DNA of 64,000 nt from Chloroflexota bacterium (GCA_009838175.1 VXSB01000051.1:1-64000), one strand, 5' to 3'; numbered from the stretch's first letter, positions 44,280-53,168 are shown. Numbers and translations are program-made. Notes: generated from the letters alone by a model not told the origin.

Positions 44280-45122
44280 CTAGTGGATTTCAGTAGCAAT
44301 CGGGTAAGACCCGAGGACTTTTACGAGCGGTGCTAACTCTCGCAGTCCGTCCAGTGTTTCCGAGATTTCTGGATCCGTTCGATGGCCCGCAAAGTCCAAG
44401 AGGAACACGTAGTTCCCCAGTTCATCTCCTGTGGGACGAGATTCGATCTTGGTCAAGTTGATGTTGCGACGCGCAAAGGGTTCGAGGGCCATGTAGAGTT
44501 GCCCGGGAGTATCGCGGTTCATAAAGCTGAAGGCGATGCTGGTTTTGTCGGAACCAGTCGCTTCGTGGTCTGAATTACCGAGAATCACGAAGCGGGTAAC
44601 GTTGTTTTGTCGGTCCTGGATTCCGGATCTAATCACGGGCAGTCCAGCCAACTCGGCGGCGCGGCGCGGTCCGATAGCGGACACATCGGCAGTTCCTGCC
44701 TTCACGCGATAAACAGCCTCAACTGTACTGGCGGTGCCAACGCGAGCCGCTTCGGGGAGATGGGCATCAAGAAATTCGCGGCATTGAGACAACGCCTCAG
44801 GTTTGGATCTTACGACTTTGATCTCCGACATATCGACATCGGGATGGGCGATCAGACACTGTTCGATGCCCAGCAACATCTCGCCTTTGATCTGGATGTC
44901 GGATGTCCGGACCAAGAAATCTTCGATGTCGATTACAGCACCGCCGACGCTGTTCTCGATCGGCACGATTGCTTCATCGACTTCGCCATCTACAAGCGCA
45001 CCTACGACTTGGTGCATCTCTGGGTATCCGACGCGCTCCCAGTCTGCTGGCGCGTAGACATGGCACGCCTGATCAGTGAATGTCCCCTCAGGGCCAAGAT
45101 GCGAGATGCGTTTAGGCGACAA
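44280..45122 (-). CDS. pheA: Prephenate dehydratase
   Basis: PheA converts prephenate to phenylpyruvate, the committed step of phenylalanine synthesis. The 280-residue monofunctional form has GPEGTFTDQA near the start, PIENSVGG, NVTRFVILG (with the catalytic TRF) and a C-terminal ACT domain with ESRPTGDELGNY, which binds phenylalanine for feedback inhibition. No chorismate mutase domain is fused. Its start overlaps the stop of the upstream RCK gene by 11 bp, placing it at the end of the potassium-uptake operon. Confidence 0.95.
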   Translation of the reverse strand: MSPKRISHLGPEGTFTDQACHVYAPADWERVGYPEMHQVVGALVDGEVDEAIVPIENSVGGAVIDIEDFLVRTSDIQIKGEMLLGIEQCLIAHPDVDMSEIKVVRSKPEALSQCREFLDAHLPEAARVGTASTVEAVYRVKAGTADVSAIGPRRAAELAGLPVIRSGIQDRQNNVTRFVILGNSDHEATGSDKTSIAFSFMNRDTPGQLYMALEPFARRNINLTKIESRPTGDELGNYVFLLDFAGHRTDPEISETLDGLRELAPLVKVLGSYPIATEIH

Positions 45123-45795
45123 GCGAAGAGAACCTCTGATCAGTCAATACGTATGCCAGTTCGTCCAACGACTCAACTGGACATGAAGCGATCACTTCCT
45201 CGCCGCCAAGGATCACAGTGTCCTCGCTTGGCACAAACGGTGAACCGACGCTGGACACGATTAAGGCGATAATGATTCCGTAAGGAAGGGCAAGGTCCCG
45301 GAACCGGTTTCCGACCGATCGAGCGTTGCGCGGTATCTTCATCGATACAAGTTTTTCATTGCGGTCGTTCAGCGTCATCAATTCGACCATGGGATGGTCA
45401 AGCAATGTACCTGCTAGATTTGCCAAGATGATGTCTGTGCGGCTGATGATGGAATCTACTCCAGCCGTTAAGAACAGGTTCGTGTCCGCGCTGTCGTTGA
45501 CGATCGAAACCACGGTTTCTACGCCGAAGGTGAATTTCGCGAGTTGACAGGCTGCAAGATTAACGGCGTCGTCGCCAGTGGTCGCAATTAGTGCATCGCA
45601 ACGATTAATGCCTGCGCTGTGAAGTGTGAACTCCTCGGTGGCATCCCCGAGCATGGCGACGTTGCCAAGGGTCTTGTGAACCATGTCGACGCGGGCTTCG
45701 TCGGTGTCGAGCAACAACACCTCGTGACCTGCGTGCAATTGTGAATATGCACTGCGCGTGCCTAGTGCTCCGCATCCGATGATGATGACATACAT
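45112..45795 (-). CDS. TrkA/KtrA-type RCK protein
   Basis: The 227-residue protein is a regulator of K+ conductance: an N-terminal RCK_N Rossmann domain with GCGALGTRSA at residues 7-16 and Asp31 binding NAD(H) or ATP, then an RCK_C domain (about 140-215). Such proteins assemble as rings on TrkH/KtrB and gate K+ flow with nucleotides. It is the third RCK gene in the operon with trkH. The gene ends inside pheA. A family E repeat separates it from the RCK_N gene upstream. Confidence 0.88.
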   Translation of the reverse strand: MYVIIIGCGALGTRSAYSQLHAGHEVLLLDTDEARVDMVHKTLGNVAMLGDATEEFTLHSAGINRCDALIATTGDDAVNLAACQLAKFTFGVETVVSIVNDSADTNLFLTAGVDSIISRTDIILANLAGTLLDHPMVELMTLNDRNEKLVSMKIPRNARSVGNRFRDLALPYGIIIALIVSSVGSPFVPSEDTVILGGEEVIASCPVESLDELAYVLTDQRFSSLVA

Positions 45796-45822
45796 TTCAG
45801 ACTGTCCGTGATCGTGGCTACA

Positions 45823-45848
45823 AACCGCTTGCGGGATGGGACATCCAC
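45823..45848. repeat. Palindromic repeat family E, copy 1
   Basis: A 26-bp element made of CCGCTTGCGG followed by GGATGGGACATCC lies between two RCK genes, and its right edge touches the stop codon of the upstream one. The same element occurs inside folC (57227-57252), and a one-base variant at 53248-53273 lies in the 5' coding part of an exported protein gene. Confidence 0.85.
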
Positions 45849-46306
45849 TACCGCGTTGCAGTTGCGCCGTTCTCCTCAGAACTTTCCGTACCCATGTTAA
45901 GCGTGTCGCGCAAATCCGACAGAGCCAATGTGTACGGGTTCACGATGCGAATGTCGAAACGTTCGTAGATTTTGCCCAAGGATTCATTGGTGACTACTGC
46001 GATGACATTTTCGACACCGTACGTGATCTTCGCTTTAAGGGCCGCGAGTCCGTTCTCGGCTGGTGTTCGCAGGGCCGCGATGAAGAGGTCTGTGCCGCGG
46101 ATGTCCATCGCGATCATAGTTTCGTCAAGGGTCGCTTTGGCTTCCAGCACTTGGACGTTTGATCGTGCGACGAGGTGGCTAGGCAGTGATCGTAGACGTC
46201 TCCCCTCGGCCTCAACGATTAAAACGTCGTGCCCCGATTCGCTGAGAATGTTGGCCATCACAATACCCAAGCGATCATGTCCTGCAATTACGACTCTCAT
46301 TTCCAC
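45848..46306 (-). CDS. RCK_N-domain protein
   Basis: The 152-residue protein has the RCK_N Rossmann fold only, without an RCK_C domain. The glycine motif reads AGHDRLG, a reduced form of GxGxxG, so nucleotide binding may be weakened. It might combine with the two full-length RCK proteins of this operon, like a split TrkA that has four domains in other bacteria. It lies 15 bp after the USP-like gene. Confidence 0.78.
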   Translation of the reverse strand: MEMRVVIAGHDRLGIVMANILSESGHDVLIVEAEGRRLRSLPSHLVARSNVQVLEAKATLDETMIAMDIRGTDLFIAALRTPAENGLAALKAKITYGVENVIAVVTNESLGKIYERFDIRIVNPYTLALSDLRDTLNMGTESSEENGATATR

Positions 46307-46321
46307 TAATTTATCGAAGAA

Positions 46322-46807
46322 TCAGTCGTCGTCATTGGCACGCAGGAGGATGTTCTGTTCAAGTTGCATTGATGCGGTTTCAAAACCTCTGACCGATTCG
46401 CGGACCAACACTACTGCGCACGGCGCGTTAGCCATAAGATACTCCGCATCCGAATCGATCGCTCTCGCGTTCAACGTTGACAGGATCTTGACTGAAGCGA
46501 CAATTACCTCGGCACTGTAATCCAATGCCTCTCTAACCAGTACTGGCCCAATAGATCGGGATTGTAGTATCGAGCCTCGGACTCCCCCGCGCAGCCCGGT
46601 TGCGAATTCGGCGTCCCGCAGGACACTTTCTCCCTTTCGATATTGTGAGGGATTGGGCGCATCTAGCGGGAACCTTCGATCGACGACGATGACGTAAACC
46701 AATTGCAGACTACGGTTGTTGTTGGAAAGCAAGCTGACAGCCGTATCGATAGCCTCTTTGTCGCTGTCGTCGCCGCGAACCAGACACATGACGCGGGAGT
46801 ACTTCAT
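46322..46807 (-). CDS. Universal stress protein-like
   Basis: The 161-residue protein has a USP-like alternating alpha/beta pattern (CLVRGDDSDKEAIDTAVSLL at the start, ACAVVLVRE-like end). The ATP-binding motif G-x2-G-x9-G(S/T) of typical USPs is not visible, so it may not bind ATP. USPs attached to K+ transport operons, such as those linked to KdpD, often modulate uptake. Its ATG overlaps the stop of the RCK gene upstream by 4 bp. Confidence 0.72.
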   Translation of the reverse strand: MKYSRVMCLVRGDDSDKEAIDTAVSLLSNNNRSLQLVYVIVVDRRFPLDAPNPSQYRKGESVLRDAEFATGLRGGVRGSILQSRSIGPVLVREALDYSAEVIVASVKILSTLNARAIDSDAEYLMANAPCAVVLVRESVRGFETASMQLEQNILLRANDDD

Positions 46808-47463
46808 CCGGCCAACTCGTCAACGAGGTTTTTTTGTCCAGCCACTACGATCTCATCGGTTGGGCGAGTGCGTTCATCAAGGTCTGGGATTAGTCGCGCG
46901 TTTTGGTCGCGGATCAGTGCCAGGACAGACAGGTGGTTCTGATCTCGGAACTCCGTGAAACCTGCATCGCGCAAAGTCATGTCTCTGAATCGCTCTGGCA
47001 TCTGCATTCGACTGATGCCTTGAGCTCCGCCGAGAGGTATGTAGTCGGTGACGTTAGGGGTGAACAATGTCTGCGCCAACCGCATTCCTGCTTCTTCTTC
47101 GGCGTTGATCACCCGGTCACAACCGATCCTTTGCAAAGTCTCGGCGTGAAGCTGGTTCCGCGCCCGTGCAACCACCATCGGGATGTTCAAAGATCGCAAG
47201 AGGACCGCGGTCATGATGCTGGATTCGACGTTTCGTCCGATCGCGACGATTGCAACATCGAAGTTCTCGACCCCCAAGTCGCGCATCAAGACTTCATCGG
47301 TGACATCGCCAGCCACGGAGTATGTGACTCGCCCGATGAGTTCTTGGATTCTCGCTTGGTTTTGATCTATCGCCAACACGTCGTGACCGAGTTGAAACAG
47401 CCCGGTCGCTACTCGCGAGCCGAAACGACCGACACCGGCCACGACTATGTTTTGGGTTGCCAT
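46804..47463 (-). CDS. TrkA/KtrA-type RCK protein
   Basis: From the ATG at MATQNIVVAGVGRFG the protein has 219 residues, with the RCK_N motif GVGRFGSRVATGL at 10-22 and an acidic residue at the end of the second strand, then RCK_C (about 140-215, with RTRPTDEIVVAG). GGAG precedes the ATG by 6 bases, which decides the start over a longer frame into trkH. It is the first RCK gene after trkH, 46 bp away, and the best candidate for the gating ring. Confidence 0.9.
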   Translation of the reverse strand: MATQNIVVAGVGRFGSRVATGLFQLGHDVLAIDQNQARIQELIGRVTYSVAGDVTDEVLMRDLGVENFDVAIVAIGRNVESSIMTAVLLRSLNIPMVVARARNQLHAETLQRIGCDRVINAEEEAGMRLAQTLFTPNVTDYIPLGGAQGISRMQMPERFRDMTLRDAGFTEFRDQNHLSVLALIRDQNARLIPDLDERTRPTDEIVVAGQKNLVDELAG

Positions 47464-47509
47464 TTTCAACTCCGGGAATTGCGCCGAGTGGGGAGAAGGG
47501 GATGACAGT

Positions 47510-48973
47510 TCAACCGATTCTAACCTCTTCCGAAGGCAAGGCATATCGTTGCTCGACCTGCCGTCCAGCCATCAGCAACGCCAAAGTCAATGGTCCGAAT
47601 CTACCCAAGAACATGGCAAAGATCACTAACGCCTGGGCGGGACCATTAAGTTGCGAGGTTATACCGGTGTCGAGTCCGACAGTTCCTGCCGCTGATATCA
47701 CTTGGAAGAACACGTCGCGGAACGGCAGGTCCGACTGAAGTTGGAAGGCGATATATGCCATACCAACCACAATCGCCGCGGATACTCCACCAAGAACCAA
47801 AGCTCGTTGGACAGTGGACGGTCGGATGCGACTTCCGAAGATGTACGTATTGTTCTGCCCCGACATCGTCACGATTGCCGCAACCAACATCACCATGAAT
47901 GTGTTGACCTTGATACCGCCGGCAACGGTTCCCGATACTCCGCCGATGAACATCAACACCTCGGTTGCTATGTCGGTTGCGCTCGTGGCCTGACCGTAAT
48001 CGATGACTGAAAATCCGGCTGTCCGCCCTGAAACCGTATGGAATGCAGCATCCGATATTTTCTGCACGATGCTGTTTCCGCCTGATGTTGCAGGGTTGCT
48101 CCACTCGCCTACGGCGTAAGTCGCGAAGCCTACCAGTAACAGCCCTGCAAGACCAATCAGTATCAACTTGCTCTCCAGCCGGAGCATCCGGAAGCTCTTC
48201 TTCTGCCATACGTCGCTCCACAGCACATAACCCGTGCTCCCGACAAAGATCAATGCCGCGAAAACGAACAAGGTGAAGTAGTCGGACGCAAAACCTTGCA
48301 AACTGTCGCCGCCAACTACGTCGTTTGGCAATACCTCAATCCCGGCGTTGTTAAAACCTGAAATGCCATGGAAAAGCGCCAGCCACACGGTATGCCATAG
48401 ATCGAATCCTTCCCAAAGGTTGCGAACGAATGTCCAATAAATCCATAACACGATGAATCCGATGAACTGAATGGCAACTGCGAAGACGACGATTTTGCGG
48501 ACTAATGTAGTGATGTCGCCGAGTTGTCCCCAACCGAGCCCCTCCCGGACGATTAATCGGTTTTGCAATCTAAGCTCTTGGCCTACGAGAATGATCAAGA
48601 AGGCAGCACCGGTCATAAATCCCAATCCGCCGATGAAGATCAGGCTCAAGATAACCGCTTGACCGAAGAGCGTCCAGTGTTCGAGCGTGTCGACCGTCAC
48701 CAAGCCCGTTACCGTCACTGATGTGGTCGCGGTGAAGAGACATGTGAGAATGTTTGCTGCTCCCGGCGCTTTGCTGGAAATCGGGAGCATGAGGAGAGAT
48801 GCGCCGATCAAGTCGATTATGAAGAACCCGTAAATCAAAGACATCGGCGATGTGAGACCACGCACGGATATCGTGCGCGGTGCGACCGACATATCTACGG
48901 GTGCAGTCGCGGCTTGACGTGGGACGCGAACAACTTGATCCCCAATTCTTGTCCGATTGTCCTGAGGGTCCAT
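47510..48973 (-). CDS. TrkH/KtrB family potassium uptake protein
   Basis: The 487-residue membrane protein has four pore-loop repeats, as in TrkH/KtrB: TATTSVTVTGL, GISGFNNAG, HTVSGRTAGFS and SAAGTVGLDTG. Each supplies one selectivity-filter segment for K+. It has about ten hydrophobic segments. The N-terminal ~45 residues are extra and cytoplasmic. It starts a leftward operon with one USP-like and three RCK proteins and, at the end, pheA. K+ uptake via such systems supports osmotic and pH balance. Confidence 0.94.
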   Translation of the reverse strand: MDPQDNRTRIGDQVVRVPRQAATAPVDMSVAPRTISVRGLTSPMSLIYGFFIIDLIGASLLMLPISSKAPGAANILTCLFTATTSVTVTGLVTVDTLEHWTLFGQAVILSLIFIGGLGFMTGAAFLIILVGQELRLQNRLIVREGLGWGQLGDITTLVRKIVVFAVAIQFIGFIVLWIYWTFVRNLWEGFDLWHTVWLALFHGISGFNNAGIEVLPNDVVGGDSLQGFASDYFTLFVFAALIFVGSTGYVLWSDVWQKKSFRMLRLESKLILIGLAGLLLVGFATYAVGEWSNPATSGGNSIVQKISDAAFHTVSGRTAGFSVIDYGQATSATDIATEVLMFIGGVSGTVAGGIKVNTFMVMLVAAIVTMSGQNNTYIFGSRIRPSTVQRALVLGGVSAAIVVGMAYIAFQLQSDLPFRDVFFQVISAAGTVGLDTGITSQLNGPAQALVIFAMFLGRFGPLTLALLMAGRQVEQRYALPSEEVRIG

Positions 48974-49096
48974 GTCGCTATGTTCACAAAACCAGCAGAA
49001 GCAGCTTTGGGCAACATACTAGATTACGCACCTGAATCCAAGTGGTTCGTGCCCTATCCCCGCACTCACGGAGATTAGCCAAGAACGCGATCGTCC

Positions 49097-49888
49097 TTAC
49101 AATCCTGTTCTCAACGCTTTCTCAGCAGCTTGCAGGATTTCAGCATGGTCGTATTGCTTTACATCGGCGACGAGGAGAGGATCGTTTTCCACCCCGCGCA
49201 ACTCAGTAGCGCGCTTCACCATTCGGCGCACAGCGCGGACGATGTTGTCGACGATTGTTATAGACGCATCGCGCGAAGTGCGAGAAAGCGGATTCAGGTC
49301 AACCGTGATGACCGACTTACCCGTTGCTCGCAACGCAGCGCACCTATCGCCGTCTTCTAGTGGAACGAAGATCACGTCGGCGATAGCGATACCTTCAGGA
49401 TTGACGTATCTACGGTCGGTGCTTAACGTCGATATCACCGCGTCCTTGGAAGGTCTCAGAATGTTGGTGCCGCCGAACTTTACTAGGTGCTGCTCAATCG
49501 CCGAGACTCGTTCTTCGCTGTGGTGAAAAAGATTTATCTCCAAACGTGCGCCTGTAACTTCGGAGAGTCTCACTAGATCCCGAGATGCCAACGCCGCGGC
49601 GTTGCCATTTACCGAGATGATCGGTCGTTCCGCCAATAACAGCGTCCCAACTGCTGCTCGGATCGCGGTCTCGGCAAATTCGCGCGTTCGCTCGCCGATT
49701 AGATAGTCGAACGCCTCGCCCCGGCCATGTGCGATCAAACCATGCTCGGAGGTAATGCCTGACCGTACGCCCTCAACCAATCGTTCGCGTATCAGAAGGG
49801 ATTCTCGGCGCGGGTGTGAATCTAACGTCGTTTCCGCGTCGGTTTGGTCGCTTTCAGGCTGCGAGGCAGGGTTGGCACCCTCGGCCAT
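49097..49888 (-). CDS. Archaeal-type 4-phosphopantoate--beta-alanine ligase
   Basis: The 263-residue protein matches the archaeal phosphopantothenate synthetase family (DUF137): ESLLIRERLVEGVRSG, GLIAHGRGEAFDYLIGE at about 50-66, SVNGN near 92-96, EINLFHHSEERV, VPLEDGDR, DLNPLSRTS and ITIVDNIVRA. In archaea this enzyme joins 4-phosphopantoate and beta-alanine with ATP in CoA synthesis, together with pantoate kinase, replacing PanC and PanK. Residues 1-25 are a nonconserved acidic extension. A bacterial location is unexpected and suggests transfer from archaea. A GNAT gene directly precedes it. No pantoate kinase gene is in the window. Confidence 0.85.
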   Translation of the reverse strand: MAEGANPASQPESDQTDAETTLDSHPRRESLLIRERLVEGVRSGITSEHGLIAHGRGEAFDYLIGERTREFAETAIRAAVGTLLLAERPIISVNGNAAALASRDLVRLSEVTGARLEINLFHHSEERVSAIEQHLVKFGGTNILRPSKDAVISTLSTDRRYVNPEGIAIADVIFVPLEDGDRCAALRATGKSVITVDLNPLSRTSRDASITIVDNIVRAVRRMVKRATELRGVENDPLLVADVKQYDHAEILQAAEKALRTGL

Positions 49889-49890
49889 GT

Positions 49891-50352
49891 TCAGATATCT
49901 TTCGTGAAGACCTTGAACTGAGCGCTTGAGAAACCATTGCGCTCCAGAAAAGAGGCGTCGCGTTCGTCCTCGTCTAGGAGCACGGAAAACATGCTCGTCA
50001 CGCCGTCGGCCTTGGCTTTCGCCGTGAGCGCCGACACCAATTTCGAACCCACCCCTTGCCGACGGTAGTCGGGATGAACCGCCATCGCGACAATGCGCAC
50101 TCCCGGCGGTAGCCCATACGATGAAGACTGTCGCTCGGACATTAGAAAAGCTATGATCTCGCCTTCACGTTCCTGATCGACTGCCACGAAGCATCCCCAA
50201 GGCGCGTATTCCAGTGAGTCAAGAGCCACGATTTGCAGGACGCGCCCTACATATTGGTCCCACGTCAAGGACCGATCAGGGCCACGGATTTCTTGGTCAA
50301 GTGCCAACACGCTGTCGGCGTCTCCCTGCTGCAATTCGCGGATCTCAATCAT
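49891..50352 (-). CDS. GNAT family N-acetyltransferase
   Basis: The 153-residue protein has the GNAT fold with acetyl-CoA motif A in VHPDYRRQGVGSKL (R/QxxGxG) near 92-105 and a late FLERNGF motif. It resembles RimI-like acetyltransferases, but the acceptor is unknown. Its stop is 2 bp ahead of the archaeal-type ligase gene, so the two are cotranscribed; both depend on CoA chemistry, but a functional link is only a guess. Confidence 0.87.
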   Translation of the reverse strand: MIEIRELQQGDADSVLALDQEIRGPDRSLTWDQYVGRVLQIVALDSLEYAPWGCFVAVDQEREGEIIAFLMSERQSSSYGLPPGVRIVAMAVHPDYRRQGVGSKLVSALTAKAKADGVTSMFSVLLDEDERDASFLERNGFSSAQFKVFTKDI

Positions 50353-50371
50353 TGCGACTGCCTCCGACGGG

Positions 50372-51340
50372 TCAATTAACTACGTTCTGAGGCGTTCCGT
50401 TCAAATACGCCAGCGAATTTTCAACGACGCCTTGGTTGAGCAAATCTAACCCCTCTGGAGTCATATCAGCGATGTGCGGCGTAAGCACGACTTGCTCGCA
50501 CTGCGTAATCGGACTGCCCTCAGGCAACGGTTCGTCTTCAAAGACGTCGAGAGCTGCTCCGGACAGATGACCGGCATTGAGAGCTTTGACGAGGGCTGCT
50601 TCGTCGACAATCGGCCCACGTGCGACGTTGACTAGGATCGCGGTGGGTTTCATGAGCGAGATTTCTCGTGCGCCGATCAGCTTTTCAGAATCGGGCGTCA
50701 GCTTCGTATGGATAGTGATCACGTCCGACAAAGCGAGCAACTCGTCGAGGTCAACGAACCGGACACCGAGTTTTTCGGCGCGCTCATACGATGGATTGAA
50801 GGTGTATGCGATGACGTCCATTCCGAACGCGTTGCACAGCCGTGCCATCTCAGCGCCGATGTTGCCAGTTCCAACAATGCCAACGGTCTTGTCCCCGAGG
50901 AAAACTCCGTCTTGTTTCACCCACTCGCCTTTGCGGGTCATCTCGGTGTACCAAGCAGCTCGTTTCGCGGCTGCGAACATCAGGCCAAACGCGTGTTCTG
51001 CTACTACTGGTGCGGTCTTTCCTGGGATGTTTGAGACCGTAATCCCGTGGTCTCGCGCGGCGTCCAGATCGATCGAATCTGTACCGATGCCACAGACCGA
51101 GATAAAACGCAGGTCAGGGAGCAAATTAAACGCGTCCTCCCGCCACTCCAAGTAGCTACGAGAGTTGATGATGACAGTGGCGCCTTGGGCGCGTTCGATT
51201 TGCTCGTCGAAACTGTCGGCGCGCGTCGGAAATATCTTGAGGTTCGCCACCGCCTCGAGATCTGCCATGCGCGGCGAACCTTGGCATTGAGCCGGATCGT
51301 CGGACGGGACGACGATGAGTGGTCGGTTTACGTTAGACAT
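50372..51340 (-). CDS. D-2-hydroxyacid dehydrogenase, phosphoglycerate dehydrogenase-like
   Basis: The 322-residue protein has the NAD-binding motif GTGNIG near 155, the catalytic Arg in NVARGPIVDEAALV, the Glu in DVFEDEPLP and the His in TPHIADMTPEG, so all catalytic residues are present. It lacks the C-terminal ACT/ASB domains of SerA. It reduces a 2-oxo acid, such as glyoxylate, hydroxypyruvate or an unknown substrate. It lies 19 bp ahead of the GNAT gene on the same strand. Confidence 0.9.
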   Translation of the reverse strand: MSNVNRPLIVVPSDDPAQCQGSPRMADLEAVANLKIFPTRADSFDEQIERAQGATVIINSRSYLEWREDAFNLLPDLRFISVCGIGTDSIDLDAARDHGITVSNIPGKTAPVVAEHAFGLMFAAAKRAAWYTEMTRKGEWVKQDGVFLGDKTVGIVGTGNIGAEMARLCNAFGMDVIAYTFNPSYERAEKLGVRFVDLDELLALSDVITIHTKLTPDSEKLIGAREISLMKPTAILVNVARGPIVDEAALVKALNAGHLSGAALDVFEDEPLPEGSPITQCEQVVLTPHIADMTPEGLDLLNQGVVENSLAYLNGTPQNVVN

Positions 51341-51430
51341 TGAAGATACGTCCCGATTCGTTACGCATGCGAACTACTGCACTACCGTGAAACCGCGACG
51401 ACAGGAGTTCGAAATAACGATTCGAATCGA

Positions 51431-51823
51431 TTAGACTCGCTCCTCTTCCTCGACCTGAGGTGCGGTTTCGAACTCGGCCATGACCGGCATTCCATCATCG
51501 TCGGCTGCGGAGTTTCTGTTGACACGTTGCCGTAACGTTGACGCGATCTGTGCCGCCTCAGCCCGGATCTCGTCGAGACGCTGGGTTGTCGTGTCCAGCA
51601 GGTCTTCCATTTGCTCGCGTGCGGTGCCGGTTCGGTCCATGAATTGTTCGCGTGCCGAACCGGTTCGGTCCCAGATCTGCTCGCGTGCGCTGTCAGTGCG
51701 GTCAAGCAAATCGGCTCGCATCTCGGAACCAGATTTGGGTGCTAGCAGGATACCGACTGCGAACCCTGCGATACCGCCGAGTATTACTCCTGCGAGAAAG
51801 CTGTCTCCACTTCCATTAGCCAT
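51431..51823 (-). CDS. YtxH domain protein
   Basis: From the ATG at MANGSGDSFL the product has 130 residues. A single hydrophobic segment (about residues 8-28, GVILGGIAGFAVGILLAPKSG) matches YtxH proteins, small membrane-linked proteins of unknown role. A helical region follows with three or four near-identical units of about 10 residues (WDRTGSAREQ, MDRTGTAREQ), apparently recently duplicated, then an acidic tail. It follows the DUF948-like gene with 44 bp between. Confidence 0.75.
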   Translation of the reverse strand: MANGSGDSFLAGVILGGIAGFAVGILLAPKSGSEMRADLLDRTDSAREQIWDRTGSAREQFMDRTGTAREQMEDLLDTTTQRLDEIRAEAAQIASTLRQRVNRNSAADDDGMPVMAEFETAPQVEEEERV

Positions 51824-51867
51824 TTTTAATCTCCGTTTCTTAGAGCTGTTCGGGTGTTGGACTGGCC

Positions 51868-52233
51868 TCACCCGTTTCTTGTTTCGTCCCCTTGTTGACG
51901 ATTTTGTGAACGGCGTTTAAATCGTTGGCCGATCACATAGCCAAGCGGTGTAAGCAACCAAGTAACGACGTTGAACCCGCCATCGGAATTGTCCTTCCCG
52001 ACGCCGCTTCTGCTTCGGACCCGCTGCCTTAATTCGTTAAGCGAATCTCGGGCTGCGACAATCGTGTCCAACAGGTCGTCGACACGATCCATCGCTTCGT
52101 TCAATCGCTGCGTCGCCTTTCGCACACCGGATAGGATCAACAAGACTGCGATTGTCACTACGATGCAAACGACAACGAATGCGATATCCCGCGCGACCGC
52201 GGAGATACCTGTGATGTCGTTCAGATCCAACAA
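51868..52233 (-). CDS. DUF948-like membrane protein
   Basis: The 121-residue protein has a membrane segment at about residues 17-37 (IAFVVVCIVVTIAVLLILSG) and then a coiled-coil stretch (KATQRLNEAMDRVDDLLDTI) with a second weak hydrophobic segment (VVTWLLTPLGYVIG). The arrangement fits small DUF948-type proteins, which often accompany YtxH. The function is unknown. It heads a two-gene unit. Confidence 0.65.
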   Translation of the reverse strand: MLDLNDITGISAVARDIAFVVVCIVVTIAVLLILSGVRKATQRLNEAMDRVDDLLDTIVAARDSLNELRQRVRSRSGVGKDNSDGGFNVVTWLLTPLGYVIGQRFKRRSQNRQQGDETRNG

Positions 52234-52343
52234 TCTAGTTCCGATTCGGTGAGACAGGGCGGGTGAAAAGACGATTTACGGGCCTCCGTCACTATAGACG
52301 AGATTCTATATAACCCGTATTCCACCGAAAAAGGGCATATGCT

Positions 52344-53168
52344 TCATTCAAACATCGTGCCGGGCTGGCAACTGCGGCAAAAATTTGTGTCGCGTTGTCT
52401 AGATTTCACTGAACTGATTACAGAGCCGCATTTCGGGCAATCCGATCCTGATTTGCCGTGCACACTGAGGAATTTCCGTTCTTTCCGCGGGTGATCCGCA
52501 CCGAATATCTCTTGCAACTTCGTCGCTGCGTCAGTCGGCACTCGGTACGTCGCGTGGTGTAACCGCATAACCTCTTCACCACTTAGCTGTGTCACTTTTC
52601 TGAAGGGATAGATTCCAGCTTCCCAAAGCACCTCATCAGCGTACGCGTTGCCGATCCCAGCGACCAGTTGCCCACGTGTCAGAACGCCCTTCACTTCGCC
52701 GCGGTACCGTTTCAATGCCGCTCTGAAATCTGGGAGGTTGAGGGGGGCGTCAAGCACATCTGGCCCTTGATCTGCGACGCGGGTTATTTCATCCAAACGA
52801 TCCGATTCCAGATAGTAGACTTGCCCCATTCGCTTGGCGTCTGTATATCGGATCTGCATGCCATCGTCTAAGTTCATAGTCAAAATCGTCGATTTCATAA
52901 TCCGCTTACCTGGTTCCACTAATGACAACTCCCCAGTCAACATCGGGCTGACAACTATCGATATTCCATCAGACAAGGACATGATCAACAACTTGCCCTT
53001 GCGTCCCAAGCCTTCGATGAGGCGTCCGCTGGCATGTTCACTCATCGGCGCACCGACTAAGTTCCTAACGACCAATGGTCGCAACTCGCGTACCGAGATG
53101 ATTTTCCGCTCCGTCAATCTGGGCGAAAGATACTCTCGCAACACATGTAGATCTGGTGCTTCCGGCAT
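52344..53168 (-). CDS. Formamidopyrimidine-DNA glycosylase / endonuclease VIII family
   Basis: The 274-residue protein starts with the catalytic Pro2/Glu3 (MPEAPDL), has the conserved Lys in GRKGKLL, the helix-two-turn-helix VAGIGNAYADEVLWEAGI, and a C-terminal zinc finger with two CxxC pairs (CPKCG and CRSC) containing the Arg-rich DNA-contact segment. It excises oxidised bases by cleaving the glycosidic bond and nicking DNA. The MPEAPDL start, not MPELPEV, leaves open whether it is closer to Fpg (mutM) or Nei. It is divergent from the exported-protein gene. Confidence 0.9.
   Translation of the reverse strand: MPEAPDLHVLREYLSPRLTERKIISVRELRPLVVRNLVGAPMSEHASGRLIEGLGRKGKLLIMSLSDGISIVVSPMLTGELSLVEPGKRIMKSTILTMNLDDGMQIRYTDAKRMGQVYYLESDRLDEITRVADQGPDVLDAPLNLPDFRAALKRYRGEVKGVLTRGQLVAGIGNAYADEVLWEAGIYPFRKVTQLSGEEVMRLHHATYRVPTDAATKLQEIFGADHPRKERKFLSVHGKSGSDCPKCGSVISSVKSRQRDTNFCRSCQPGTMFE

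Noticed and set aside
49097-49888. The whole window being archaeal because of the archaeal-type ligase
   Set aside because: DNA polymerase I, fabF, the bacterial pheST, moeA, trkH and lipobox-type lipoprotein all point to a bacterium.
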